The notes beneath the pieces were generated by a model. That model worked only from the letters and a program-made list of their open reading frames with translations, ran no database searches and was not told the origin of the DNA. Position numbers and translations under genes: made by a program. This document shows positions 11,170 to 19,334 of a stretch of DNA of 64,000 nucleotides, in pieces. Source of the DNA: Pantoea septica (GTDB lineage Bacteria > Pseudomonadota > Gammaproteobacteria > Enterobacterales > Enterobacteriaceae); NCBI RefSeq assembly GCF_002095575.1, contig NZ_MLJJ01000021.1, positions 17,309-81,308 of the forward strand, read 5' to 3'. Within the stretch, counting starts at the first letter, position 1; each line of letters opens with the position of its first letter.

Positions 11170-11898
11170 TTACTCTCCGACAAGCGGTTTAACGGCGGAC
11201 AACGGCTTTTTTGCCGTGCGATGCACCGGGGTCAGGCGACGCTCCAGCAGCGCGTAGAGCTGGACGATAATAAAGTTCAGCAGCAGGTAGATAACCGCGG
11301 CGCAGAGAAACACCTCCATGGTGCGGTAGGTGCGCTGGATGATTTGCTGCGCCACGCCCGTCACGTCCCAGACGGTGACGAGGCTGGCCAGCGCGGTGGA
11401 CTTCACCAGCAGAATCGCCTCGGTGGAGTAGGCGGGCAGCGCGTAGCGCAGCATCACCGGCGCGATAATGCGGCGCAGCAGCAGCCAGCGCGACATGCCG
11501 CAGGCGAGGCCGGCCTCGACCTGGCCGGCGGGCACGGCGAGCAGCGCGCCGCGCAGGATTTCCGCCGTATAGGCCGCGGTACAGAGCGACAGCGCCAGCA
11601 CCGCGCAAATAAACGGCTCGCGCAGGAACGGCCAGACGAAACTGTGGCGGATCACGCCGAACTGCCCAAGCCCGTAGTAGATAAGGAAGAGCTGGATCAT
11701 CAGCGGCGAGCCGCGAAACACCAGAATGTAGCCGCGCGCGAAGCCGCTCAGCAGCCGCCAGCGGCTCATGCGCAGCGCCAGAATGCCGATCGCCAGCACG
11801 CCGCCGCACAGGAAGGCGCTGATAAACAGGCCGAGGGTGACCGGCAGGGCGGCGCTCAGCTTAAGAAAGGTGTCAGAGAGAAACGCGAAGTCAATCAT
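11170..11898 (-). CDS. polar amino acid ABC transporter permease (HisM-like)
   Basis: Inner-membrane permease of the HisMQ family, 242 residues. Five or so hydrophobic helices and the cytoplasmic coupling motif near residues 140-165 ([20 protein letters not shown], the EAA loop) are visible. The start at 11898 has AAGGAG eight bases upstream; an in-frame ATG at 11940 would overlap the preceding permease gene and add 14 unlikely residues. Gene order binding protein, permease, permease, ATPase is the standard arrangement for histidine or lysine/arginine/ornithine importers. Confidence 0.9.
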   Translation of the reverse strand: MIDFAFLSDTFLKLSAALPVTLGLFISAFLCGGVLAIGILALRMSRWRLLSGFARGYILVFRGSPLMIQLFLIYYGLGQFGVIRHSFVWPFLREPFICAVLALSLCTAAYTAEILRGALLAVPAGQVEAGLACGMSRWLLLRRIIAPVMLRYALPAYSTEAILLVKSTALASLVTVWDVTGVAQQIIQRTYRTMEVFLCAAVIYLLLNFIIVQLYALLERRLTPVHRTAKKPLSAVKPLVGE

Positions 11899-11909
11899 GC
11901 TGCTGCTCC

Positions 11910-12629
11910 TTAATGCTGCGCCGCGGTGCGGCTCTGCCACGCGCGTCCGAGGCGCGACTCCGCCCGACGAAACGCCTGATTAGACAGCAGCGTCAGCACC
12001 AGATAGCAGGCGCCGCCGACCAGGTAAAAGGTGAAATAATCGCGGGTGGAGCCGGCCGCGACCTGGCTGGCGCGCATCAGTTCGACGATGCCGGTCACCG
12101 AGACCAGCGCCGAATCTTTCAGGCTCATCTGCCAGACGTTCGACATGCCGGGCAGGGCGTAGCGCACCACCTGCGGCAGCAGAATGCGATGCGCGATGCG
12201 CCAGCGCGGCATGCCGATCGCCACCGCCGCCTCTACTTCGCCTTTGGCCAGCGCCAGGCGCGCCGCACGATAGACTTCGCCCTGATAGGAGCCGGAGATG
12301 AGCCCGATCGCCAGCGCGCCGATCAGAAACGGCGGCGCCTCGATAAAGCCGTCCGCGCCGAAAAGCTGGCCTACCAGCGTAATCAACCCGGATCCGCCGA
12401 AATAGAACAGGTAGATCACCAGCAGTTCCGGAATGCCGCGAAACACTACCGAATAGCCCTCGCCCAGCCAGCGCAGCCAGCGGTGGGCGGAGAGCTTGGC
12501 GGCCGCCACGCCGGAGCCGACTACGGCGCCGATGATTAGCGCCGCCAGCGACAGCAGCAGCGTGGTGCAGGCGGCGCTCAGAATCAGTCGGCCCCAGCCG
12601 TCCGGGCCAAAACTCAGCAGGCTCATCAT
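11910..12629 (-). CDS. polar amino acid ABC transporter permease (HisQ-like)
   Basis: Second membrane subunit of the importer, 239 residues, with the EAA loop EVEAAVAIGMPRWRIAHRI around residues 151-169 and a C-terminal helix. GGAGAGG upstream marks the start; ATG codons at 12629 and 12626 are both possible. The gene follows the binding protein gene after 12 bases and precedes the other permease by 11, so the four transport genes and the lyase form one transcription unit. Confidence 0.9.
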   Translation of the reverse strand: MMSLLSFGPDGWGRLILSAACTTLLLSLAALIIGAVVGSGVAAAKLSAHRWLRWLGEGYSVVFRGIPELLVIYLFYFGGSGLITLVGQLFGADGFIEAPPFLIGALAIGLISGSYQGEVYRAARLALAKGEVEAAVAIGMPRWRIAHRILLPQVVRYALPGMSNVWQMSLKDSALVSVTGIVELMRASQVAAGSTRDYFTFYLVGGACYLVLTLLSNQAFRRAESRLGRAWQSRTAAQH

Positions 12630-12641
12630 CTTTTACCTCTC

Positions 12642-13493
12642 CTACGGGGTGACGTCGGTTTTAAACCATTTTTCACTCAGCTTTTTCACCGTGCCGTCGG
12701 CCAGCGCGGCATGAATCGCTTCGTCGAGTTTGGCTTTGAGATCGCTGTCGGCCATGCGCACGCCCATCGCTTCGCCTTCGCCCCAGATCGGGCCGCCCAG
12801 CTGCGGACCGCTAAAGCTCAGGTTGGCGTTCTCTTTGCGCGCCAGCATCGACTGGGCGAAGGTGACATCATCGAACACCGCGTCGATGCGGCCCGATTGC
12901 AGATCGAGAATGGCGTCCGCCGACGCGGTGTATTCCCGCACCTCGGCGTCGCCTTTGAAGTATTTATCGATAAAGGGGGTGTAGACGGTGCCGGAGGCGA
13001 TGCCAATGGTTTTGCCTTTTAGCGCCGCTTTAAGCGGGGCGATCGCCGCGTTGATCGCGGCCTCGTCATCATGCAGCTTAATGATGTGGCTATCGGCCGG
13101 CAGCAGCGGATTATCTTTGCTGGTAATAAAGGTGGCGGGCGTAGAGGCGTACGGCGTGGTGAAGTTGACCACTTTTTTACGATCTGGCGTAATCACGATC
13201 GCGTCCATGATCACATCATATTTGCCGGCATTGAGTCCGGCGATCATGCCGTCCCAGTTCTGTACCACCAGCTTGCACTGGACGCCCATGCGCTTGCATA
13301 GGTCTTCCATCAGTTCTGGTTCAAAGCCGCCCAGCTTGCCGCCCGGCAGCGTCAGGTTCCAGGGCTCATAGCTGCCTTCGGTCGCTATGGTAATCGATTT
13401 CCACTCTTTGGCCTGCGCCGCCGCGCCGCTCAGCAGCAGCGAGGCGAAAAGGGTGGTGAGGCAAAAACGACGAATAGGTGCGCGTTGCGTCAT
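12642..13493 (-). CDS. periplasmic amino-acid-binding protein (HisJ/LAO/octopine type)
   Basis: Solute-binding protein of bacterial family 3, 283 residues. The chosen ATG at 13493 has AGGAG eight bases upstream and gives a clear Sec signal peptide (basic RAPIRRF, hydrophobic LTTLFASLLLSGAAAQA, cut before KEW). The mature part begins TIATEGSYEPWN, as in HisJ, ArgT and the octopine/nopaline-binding proteins, and contains GFEPELMEDLCKRM and YDVIMDAIVITPDRKK. Two cysteines in KRMGVQCK could form the small disulfide seen in HisJ. The pairing with a lyase-like protein favours histidine or a related amino acid, but specificity cannot be read directly. Confidence 0.9.
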   Translation of the reverse strand: MTQRAPIRRFCLTTLFASLLLSGAAAQAKEWKSITIATEGSYEPWNLTLPGGKLGGFEPELMEDLCKRMGVQCKLVVQNWDGMIAGLNAGKYDVIMDAIVITPDRKKVVNFTTPYASTPATFITSKDNPLLPADSHIIKLHDDEAAINAAIAPLKAALKGKTIGIASGTVYTPFIDKYFKGDAEVREYTASADAILDLQSGRIDAVFDDVTFAQSMLARKENANLSFSGPQLGGPIWGEGEAMGVRMADSDLKAKLDEAIHAALADGTVKKLSEKWFKTDVTP

Positions 13494-13558
13494 GCGGCTT
13501 CTCCTGGTGAGCGATCGATTCAGGCGATCTCGTAGCGAGATCAGTGCAAATGACATTT

Positions 13559-13572
13559 CATGTATATACAAG
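13559..13572. promoter_or_regulatory. candidate operator 1 of the amino acid importer/lyase operon
   Basis: CATGTATATACAAG, whose core TGTATATACA is a perfect palindrome, about 66 bases upstream of the binding-protein start. It matches the pattern CTTGTA-N2-TACAAG of the second site below except for one base in one arm. GntR/HutC-type repressors of histidine utilisation recognise sites of the TGTA-N2-TACA type, so regulation by such a protein is likely, but no regulator gene is adjacent. Confidence 0.55.
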
Positions 13573-13655
13573 CAAATTTGTTCTGACACATCGTGGATGT
13601 GTCCACTTTGTGAGCATCACTTGATAAAATTTTGTTAAATGCCGAACAGAATTAA

Positions 13656-13669
13656 CTTGTACATACAAG
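13656..13669. promoter_or_regulatory. candidate operator 2 of the amino acid importer/lyase operon
   Basis: CTTGTACATACAAG is a 6-2-6 palindrome located 97 bases (centre to centre) upstream of operator 1. Two related dyads flanking the probable promoter would allow cooperative or looping repression. A third, unrelated inverted repeat (GTGGA-N4-TCCAC) lies between them at 13593-13606. Confidence 0.55.
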
Positions 13670-13672
13670 CTG

Positions 13673-14045
13673 CAAAAGTTGTGCCAGCAAAAGAGCAGGC
13701 GAAACCGGTAAAACAGGCGCTAAATCGAGGGGCGCGCCGCGTTTCTGCACGAAAAAGGCGCGCTGCTGCATGACAAAGGTGCAAAAGAGGTAAGTCGGTA
13801 GTTAATACGAGCCGCTTATTTATTTTCATCTTAAGGTCAGGTTAATCATAGGGATGAATCTGGAGATTTCAGGCGTTTTGGCGAGCGCGCTGACGGTGTT
13901 ATGTCGATTTAAGCCAGACTTGCAGCAGGAAACGCTAACTTTTTTTAATACTTAAAACCTTTCCCAGCGATAGTTTTTACTGATGTATCAATTTATTTCA
14001 GGATATTTAATAGTTTATTCACGATACAACTTTTAATCAGTTACC
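13673..14045. other. intergenic region without recognised gene
   Basis: Lies between the divergent importer operon and the small gene at 14046. I see no convincing coding frame on either strand. The last 150 bases are AT-rich and could hold the promoter for the small gene, but no element stands out. Confidence 0.4.
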
Positions 14046-14255
14046 ATGATGAGCAGCTTTTACTACCTTACCCAGGAATGCGATCCCTCTGGCTGTTTTG
14101 TTCTGCATACGAAAGCCTGTACCCGGCTTCCCGACGCGGCGCTAAGGGTGTTTATCGGCACGTTTTATCATCCACGCGACGCGCTGCTGACCGCAAAAAA
14201 CAGAAAGGTGAATACAAAACCCTGCCGCGAATGCCTGAAGGATATTTGTCGCTAA
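14046..14255 (+). CDS. small conserved Cys/His protein, function unknown
   Basis: A 69-residue protein (starting MMSSFYYL) with the pattern VLHTKACTRLP, then FIGTF, then a C-terminal CRECLK. This spacing (His-x3-Cys-x2-Leu-Pro, Leu/Ile-Gly-x-Phe, Cys-x2-Cys) is that of a family of small hypothetical proteins that end in a Cys-x2-Cys-type zinc-binding site. A divergent member is likely. There is no signal peptide. SD is weak, and the gene stands alone, so expression is uncertain. Confidence 0.55.
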   Translation: MMSSFYYLTQECDPSGCFVLHTKACTRLPDAALRVFIGTFYHPRDALLTAKNRKVNTKPCRECLKDICR

Positions 14256-14295
14256 AGGCGGCGCTGGCCTCAACCTGATCAGAGCCGCCGCGTCG

Positions 14296-15150
14296 CTACT
14301 GAAAAAAGCGCAGCAGCGCGGCGCTCAGCTCTTCAGGCGCCTCTTCCGCCATATGATGGCCGCTGTTAATCGCGTGGCCGCGCACATCCGGCGCCCAGCG
14401 CCGCCAGATAGCGAGGATATCGCCGTACAAATCTTCCAGATCGTCCTGCTTCGACCATAAACATAAGGTTGGGCAGGTGATAAGACGTCCGGCCTGGCGA
14501 TCCTGCGCCTCATGCTCTCTGTCTATCGACAGGCCTGCGCGATAATCCTCAAGCATCCCGTGCACGGTGGCGGGATCGTGAATGGCTTGCCTGAACGCCT
14601 GATACTCCTCATCTCCCATCGTTTTCGGCTGCGGACCGTACCATTGGTCCGGATCGGCCAGAATCGCCCGTTCAGGCTTTTCAGGCTGGGCAAAGAAAAA
14701 CCAGTGATACCACTGACGCGCAAACCTCTCGTTACAGCGTTCCAGGGCTTCCAGGATTGGAACAGAATCAAGAACCGCAAGGCGAGTGATGCTGTCGGGA
14801 TAATCGAGCGCGGCGCGATAGGCCGTATAACTCCCTCTGTCATGGCCGACCAGCGCAAAGCGCGCAAAGCCAAGATGGCGCATCAGCTCAATGCAGTCTT
14901 TCGCTTTCGCTCGTTTGGCAGAGCCTGCGTGATCCGGTAAATCGGCAGGTTTTGACGAGCTGCCGAAGCCGCGCAGGTCTGGGCAGACCACGGTAAAGAA
15001 CTTAGCCAGCCGCGGCGCGACTTTTGACCAGGTGACGTGGGTGCGGGGATGGCCATGCAGCAGCATAAGCGGCGGACCGCTTCCGCCATAGCGTACGCTG
15101 ATTGTCGCGTCGGAAAGCGCTATTTCTGTATGAATAAATCCTTCAAACAT
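14296..15150 (-). CDS. alpha/beta hydrolase, haloacetate dehalogenase-like
   Basis: Cytoplasmic alpha/beta hydrolase of 284 residues. The oxyanion-hole segment LLHGHPRTH is near residue 31, the nucleophile elbow VGHDRGS carries Asp instead of Ser as in haloacetate/haloalkane dehalogenases, and SGHHMAEEAP near the end supplies the catalytic His. The CPDLRGFGSS motif is also typical of the fluoroacetate dehalogenase group. I start at the ATG at 15150, which has AGGA upstream and begins MFEGF; the open frame extends 64 codons further but with unlike sequence. It is divergent from the VOC gene. Substrate unknown; epoxide hydrolase-like activity is an alternative. Confidence 0.85.
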   Translation of the reverse strand: MFEGFIHTEIALSDATISVRYGGSGPPLMLLHGHPRTHVTWSKVAPRLAKFFTVVCPDLRGFGSSSKPADLPDHAGSAKRAKAKDCIELMRHLGFARFALVGHDRGSYTAYRAALDYPDSITRLAVLDSVPILEALERCNERFARQWYHWFFFAQPEKPERAILADPDQWYGPQPKTMGDEEYQAFRQAIHDPATVHGMLEDYRAGLSIDREHEAQDRQAGRLITCPTLCLWSKQDDLEDLYGDILAIWRRWAPDVRGHAINSGHHMAEEAPEELSAALLRFFQ

Positions 15151-15231
15151 AGTTATTTTCCTGGCAGGCGGATTGTACAGATTATAGTCACGGTCGGCCG
15201 CTATCCATCTGGAGCATAAAGAGAGGCGGCA

Positions 15232-15627
15232 ATGGAATTTCAGCATATGCGTATCGCCAGGCCGGTGAGCCTGCTGAGCAAAAGCGGTGAGATGTACGCC
15301 AGCGGGCTGGATCTGCAGATCATCGGCGAATTTCGCGATCATGAGGGTTTTAGCGGCTGTATGTTAGGCCGCGACGATTTGCCCTGGCATCTTGAATTTA
15401 CGCAATGCTATTTTCATCCGGTCACGCCATCTCCGTCCGCCGAAGATCTGCTGGTTCTCTATGTGCCTGACCAGGACGGCTGGGCGACACGCTGCGCGAA
15501 GATGGATCAGGCTGGCTTTGTCAGGGTGAAATCGTTCAATCCCTACTGGGAGAGAAGGGGCGCGACATTCCAGGATGTCGATGGCTATCGCGTTGTGATT
15601 CAGCAGATGCGCTGGGGCGAGCGCTGA
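15232..15627 (+). CDS. VOC (glyoxalase/bleomycin resistance) family protein
   Basis: A 131-residue protein with the paired beta-alpha-beta-beta-beta layout of the vicinal oxygen chelate superfamily. HLEFTQCYFHP in the middle and the C-terminal YWERRGATFQDVDGYRVVI strand are typical of the YycE-like group. ATG at 15232 follows GAGGCGGCA. Metal ligands could be the His in HLEFT and later acidic residues. It may form a small operon with the acetyltransferase downstream. Substrate unknown. Confidence 0.8.
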   Translation: MEFQHMRIARPVSLLSKSGEMYASGLDLQIIGEFRDHEGFSGCMLGRDDLPWHLEFTQCYFHPVTPSPSAEDLLVLYVPDQDGWATRCAKMDQAGFVRVKSFNPYWERRGATFQDVDGYRVVIQQMRWGER

Positions 15628-15678
15628 TGCGCCACTGGCGAGATAATCAACCGACAGAGAAAAGAATAAGGAAAAGCG

Positions 15679-16149
15679 ATGAGGGTGAGACGCGCGCGAC
15701 CTGACGAAGCGGAACAATGCTGGCTTGTCAGAAATTTGGCTATCCGCGACGGGTGCCGCAACAGCTATAAGCCCGAGATCCTTCAGGCCTGGACGCCAGA
15801 TGGGATGCCTGAAAGTTATCGCGAGGTAATCAGAGCGAACCCCTTCTTCGTGATTGAAGGGCCGGATAGCCGCCCGGTGGCAACGGGTTTTCTCGACCTC
15901 TCTTCCGGCAGTGTCGAGGCAATTTTTACCCTGCCCGAACACGCTGGAAAAGGGTTAGCTGGCAAGATTATCAAGGCGATAAAAGGCGAGGCGCGCCAGC
16001 GGGGGTTTACCCGACTCACTCTCGCCTCGACCCCTAATGCGCAAACCTTCTATGAGCGGCACGGCTTTAGCTTTGTGCAGGAAAATGTCTATCCTTCCAG
16101 ACTCGCCCAGGCTGAACTGCGCTGCATTGATATGGCTATCGCGCTTTAA
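15679..16149 (+). CDS. GNAT family N-acetyltransferase
   Basis: 156-residue acetyltransferase. VRRARPDEAEQCW forms the first strand and helix; VEAIFTLPEHAGKGLAGKII contains an acetyl-CoA pyrophosphate-binding loop (AGKGLAGK, the Q/R-x2-G-x-G/A-like motif A), and FYERHGFSFV is the usual C-terminal segment. SD AAGGAAAAGCG lies before the ATG. Substrate unknown; it follows the VOC gene in the same direction. Confidence 0.85.
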   Translation: MRVRRARPDEAEQCWLVRNLAIRDGCRNSYKPEILQAWTPDGMPESYREVIRANPFFVIEGPDSRPVATGFLDLSSGSVEAIFTLPEHAGKGLAGKIIKAIKGEARQRGFTRLTLASTPNAQTFYERHGFSFVQENVYPSRLAQAELRCIDMAIAL

Positions 16150-16228
16150 GCTCGATCGCGTCGCACTGGCAAGCCGCGCTTCACCGCCGGGCTCGCTTCA
16201 TGACAACGGCCCGGCATGCTGGCGAAAA

Positions 16229-17317
16229 TTAAACTTCGTCTGGTTTGATATTCGCCACCGGCGACAGCACGTTTTCCGGCAGGGCGCGCAGCGGCGCCTT
16301 TTCCGCCACGCGCGTCGGCCAGTCGTGGTTAGCCAGCGCCGCCTTGCCGATCGCCACAAAGTCGGCGCCTTGTTCAAGCTGCTCTTCTGCCAGGTCGCCG
16401 GTATCCAGGCCGCCGTTAACGACAAGAACGGTATCCGGCGCCGCCTCGCGGGCGATAGCGGCAAAAGTCTGTTCGCCGTCGCTAAAGGCGGGTTTCCACG
16501 CCTGATATTCCGTCACGTGGATATAATCCACGCCCGCGGCCTGCAGCAGTGCGAACACTTTCGCGGCGCCCGCTTTGCCTTCTTTCCATTTGTGATGGAA
16601 ATCGTTGACCTTGCCCTGCGAGATGCGCACGCCCAGGATAGCATCAGGCCCGATTTGCGCCCGCACCGCCTTGATTACCGCCAGCGTCAGGCCCAGGCGC
16701 GCTTCGATGTCGCCGCCCCAGCGGTCGGTGCGCTGATTGGTGTAGTCGGTCAGGAACTGATCGAGCAGATAGCCATTGGCGGAGTGGATCTCGACGCCGT
16801 CAAAACCCGCCGCGTTGACCGCGCGCGCCGCGCTGGCGGCAAAGGCGCTAATCGCCTGCTGGATCTGCTCCTCGCTCATCGCCTCCGGCAGCGCATAGTC
16901 GCCCTGACCGTGGTAAAAGCCGAGCTGCTGGCCGACCGGCTGCACAGCCGAAGGGCCAACGGTAGAGCGGCGATAGATATTGGCCTGCGAAAGCGCGCCG
17001 CCATGGATAAGCTGCGCGATAAAGACGGCGCCCTGGCTTTTCACGGCGTCAACTACCTTGCGCCAGCCCTCAACCTGCTCGTCGGTTACAATCCCGGGCT
17101 GGAAAGCGTAGGTCTGCGACCAGGCCTGGTCGACATAAAGCCCCTCTGAAATCACGCCGCCGAAACCGCCGCGCGCAAAGCTGGCGTAGTAGCGCTGCAC
17201 GATCTCGCCCGGCACGCCGGTTTCCGAAGCGGAGATGCGGGTCATCGGCGCCACCATGGCGCGGTTGTTAAAGGGCGTGGCGTTGATAACGCCGGCCGTA
17301 AAAAGTTTTTTAGCCAT
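16229..17317 (-). CDS. old yellow enzyme family NAD(P)H:flavin oxidoreductase
   Basis: FMN-dependent TIM-barrel ene-reductase, 362 residues. The N-terminal NRAMVAPMTRISA, QLIHGGA, the substrate-binding His/Asn pair in GVEIHSANGYLLDQF, the following NQRTDRWGGD and the phosphate-binding VNGGLDTG and ADFVAIGKAALANHDWP segments are all present. These place it in the xenobiotic reductase/NemA-like group. The divergent LysR gene next to it, 105 bases away, is the likely regulator. Physiological substrate unknown, probably electrophilic alkenes or quinones. Confidence 0.9.
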   Translation of the reverse strand: MAKKLFTAGVINATPFNNRAMVAPMTRISASETGVPGEIVQRYYASFARGGFGGVISEGLYVDQAWSQTYAFQPGIVTDEQVEGWRKVVDAVKSQGAVFIAQLIHGGALSQANIYRRSTVGPSAVQPVGQQLGFYHGQGDYALPEAMSEEQIQQAISAFAASAARAVNAAGFDGVEIHSANGYLLDQFLTDYTNQRTDRWGGDIEARLGLTLAVIKAVRAQIGPDAILGVRISQGKVNDFHHKWKEGKAGAAKVFALLQAAGVDYIHVTEYQAWKPAFSDGEQTFAAIAREAAPDTVLVVNGGLDTGDLAEEQLEQGADFVAIGKAALANHDWPTRVAEKAPLRALPENVLSPVANIKPDEV

Positions 17318-17422
17318 ATCGGCAGAATCTCCTGAGTGATTATCTACTGAAGCTATTGTAATGCCGCGGCAGGCGGCGAATAATCGCCAAAACCGACAAG
17401 CTGTATAACGGAAAGCGTTACA

Positions 17423-18310
17423 ATGGATTTAAAAAACGTTGAGATTTTCTGCAGCATCGCCGACACCGGCAACCTTACCGAGACGGCCAGACGGGTTAAC
17501 GCAACGGCCATGACCATTTCGCGACGGTTAGCGCAGCTGGAGAGCGAACTGGGCGTGCGTCTGTTTCAGCGCACAACGCGCGCGGTATCGTTAACCAGCG
17601 AAGGCGAAGAATTTCTGCCCTATGCGCGCCTGATGCTGGAGGCAGGGGAAACCGCCAAAAGCCTGTTTAATTCAGCATCGCAGGGCGCCAGCGGGCTGCT
17701 GCGCGTGACGGCGGCGTCGGAATTCGGCAAGCGCCATCTGCTGCCGCTGCTGCCTGCGCTGATGGAGGCGAACCCTGCGCTGCGGGTCGATCTCAACCTG
17801 AGCGACAGCGTGGTCGATATCGTCGGGCAGGGCTATGACATGGCGCTGCGGCTGGCGCCCCTGAAAGATTCGACGCTGGTCGCCCATCGGCTCGCCGATA
17901 ATCCGCGCATACTCTGCGCCGCGCCCGGCTATCTGGCGCGCTATGGCCAGCCGACCAGCCTCAGCGATCTGCAGCAGCATCGCTGCCTGAAAATTTCCGG
18001 GGTGGCGCACTGGATGTTCGAGCAGCACGGACAGGTGGTGAACTGCCCGATTGCCGCGCGCTTCAGCTGCAGCAGCGTCGAGGGCGTACGGGAGATGTGC
18101 GTAGCGGGGATCGGCATCGCGCAGCTGACCTTTCTCGATATTCGCGACGAGCTGCGCCGGGGAGAGCTGGTGGAGATTGCGCTGTCGGACGCCAGTCGAC
18201 ACGCGCTGGCGGTCTGGGCGCTGCTGCCGACCCGACAGTACATGCCTTATCGCACGACGCTGCTGCTGAAGGCGCTGAAGGCGGCCCTGCAGGACGTTGA
18301 AACATGCTGA
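17423..18310 (+). CDS. LysR family regulator of the adjacent ene-reductase
   Basis: 295-residue LysR-type transcription factor. The winged helix at residues 1-60 includes TETARRVNATAMTISRRLAQLE and RLFQRTTRAVSLT; residues 90-290 form the periplasmic-binding-like effector domain. This arrangement, divergent from an ene-reductase gene, usually means control of that gene by an electrophile or aromatic ligand. It ends 58 bases before the convergent sapB stop, at the place where sapC would be expected on the other strand. Confidence 0.9.
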   Translation: MDLKNVEIFCSIADTGNLTETARRVNATAMTISRRLAQLESELGVRLFQRTTRAVSLTSEGEEFLPYARLMLEAGETAKSLFNSASQGASGLLRVTAASEFGKRHLLPLLPALMEANPALRVDLNLSDSVVDIVGQGYDMALRLAPLKDSTLVAHRLADNPRILCAAPGYLARYGQPTSLSDLQQHRCLKISGVAHWMFEQHGQVVNCPIAARFSCSSVEGVREMCVAGIGIAQLTFLDIRDELRRGELVEIALSDASRHALAVWALLPTRQYMPYRTTLLLKALKAALQDVETC

Positions 18311-18368
18311 AAACATTCTCAATAAACACCAGTGAATTTATGCACAAGTCTATCGCTTAATCTTCCCC

Positions 18369-19334
18369 CTACCGCAACGCATACCACTCTTTGTGCTTCA
18401 ACGGATTCATCGCCGCGCCAATAATATCGGAAACCACGTTCACCAGAATCACCAGACCGCCAACCACCATCACGCCGGCGGAAATCGCCGCATAATCCTG
18501 CTGACGAATCGCGTTAATGAGCCACCGGCCCAGACCCGGCCAGTTGAACACCATCTCGGTGATCATCGCCAGCGTCAGCATCGTCGAAAACTGCAGGCCC
18601 AGACGCGGGATCACCGGCGGCAGCGCATTATGCAGCACGTGGCGGCGGATTACGGTAAAACGCGACAGCCCGCGCGTGGCGGCCGCTTTCACGTAGTTCT
18701 TATCCATCACCTCGCTGGTGCTGGCGCGCAGCAGGCGGATCACTTCGGTAGCGGGGGCGACCGCCAGCACAATCACCGGCAGGATCATATGCGTCATTAC
18801 GCTGACCAGCATCTCATGACGCCACGGTGACGGGCTCAGCCAGGCGTCAACCAGCGCAAGACCGGTAATATTTTGCACCGGATAGAGCAGATCAAACCGG
18901 CCGGACACCGGCAGCCAGCCGAGCGTCAGCGAGAAAAACAGCGTAAACAGCAGCGCCAGCCAGAATACCGGCATCGAAAAGCCGAGCAGAGCCAGCGCGC
19001 TAATCACCTTATCCTGCCACTTATTCCGCGTCACGCCGGCGCAGATGCCGAGCGGAATCCCGGTCAGCAGCGCCAGCACGAACGCCAGCACGCACAGCTC
19101 CAGCGTGGCGGGGAACACCTCGCGCAGCTGCAGGCCGATCTCCTGACCGTTGGTGCTGGAGACGCCGAAATCAAACTGCAGCATGCCGCTGAACCAGAAC
19201 CACCAGGCGTCGAACAGCGAAGCGCCTTCCAGCGGCGCGTTGGGGGTGAAGTAGCTCAGGCTAAAGCCCACCAGCGACAGCAGAAACAGGGTAATCACCA
19301 GCAATAACAGGCGACGCAACATATAGATGATCAC
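18369..19334 (-). CDS. sapB: SapB, peptide ABC transporter permease (operon cut short)
   Basis: DppB-family inner-membrane permease, 321 residues, full length and ending HKEWYALR as in E. coli SapB. The binding-protein-dependent transport signature lies in [17 protein letters not shown] around residues 218-234. It starts with GTG immediately after the sapA TAA. SapABCDF is linked to putrescine export in E. coli and antimicrobial peptide resistance and Trk potassium uptake in related bacteria. Here sapC, sapD and sapF do not follow: a convergent LysR gene occupies that place, so this permease lacks its heterodimer partner and ATPases in cis. Confidence 0.95.
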   Translation of the reverse strand: MIIYMLRRLLLLVITLFLLSLVGFSLSYFTPNAPLEGASLFDAWWFWFSGMLQFDFGVSSTNGQEIGLQLREVFPATLELCVLAFVLALLTGIPLGICAGVTRNKWQDKVISALALLGFSMPVFWLALLFTLFFSLTLGWLPVSGRFDLLYPVQNITGLALVDAWLSPSPWRHEMLVSVMTHMILPVIVLAVAPATEVIRLLRASTSEVMDKNYVKAAATRGLSRFTVIRRHVLHNALPPVIPRLGLQFSTMLTLAMITEMVFNWPGLGRWLINAIRQQDYAAISAGVMVVGGLVILVNVVSDIIGAAMNPLKHKEWYALR

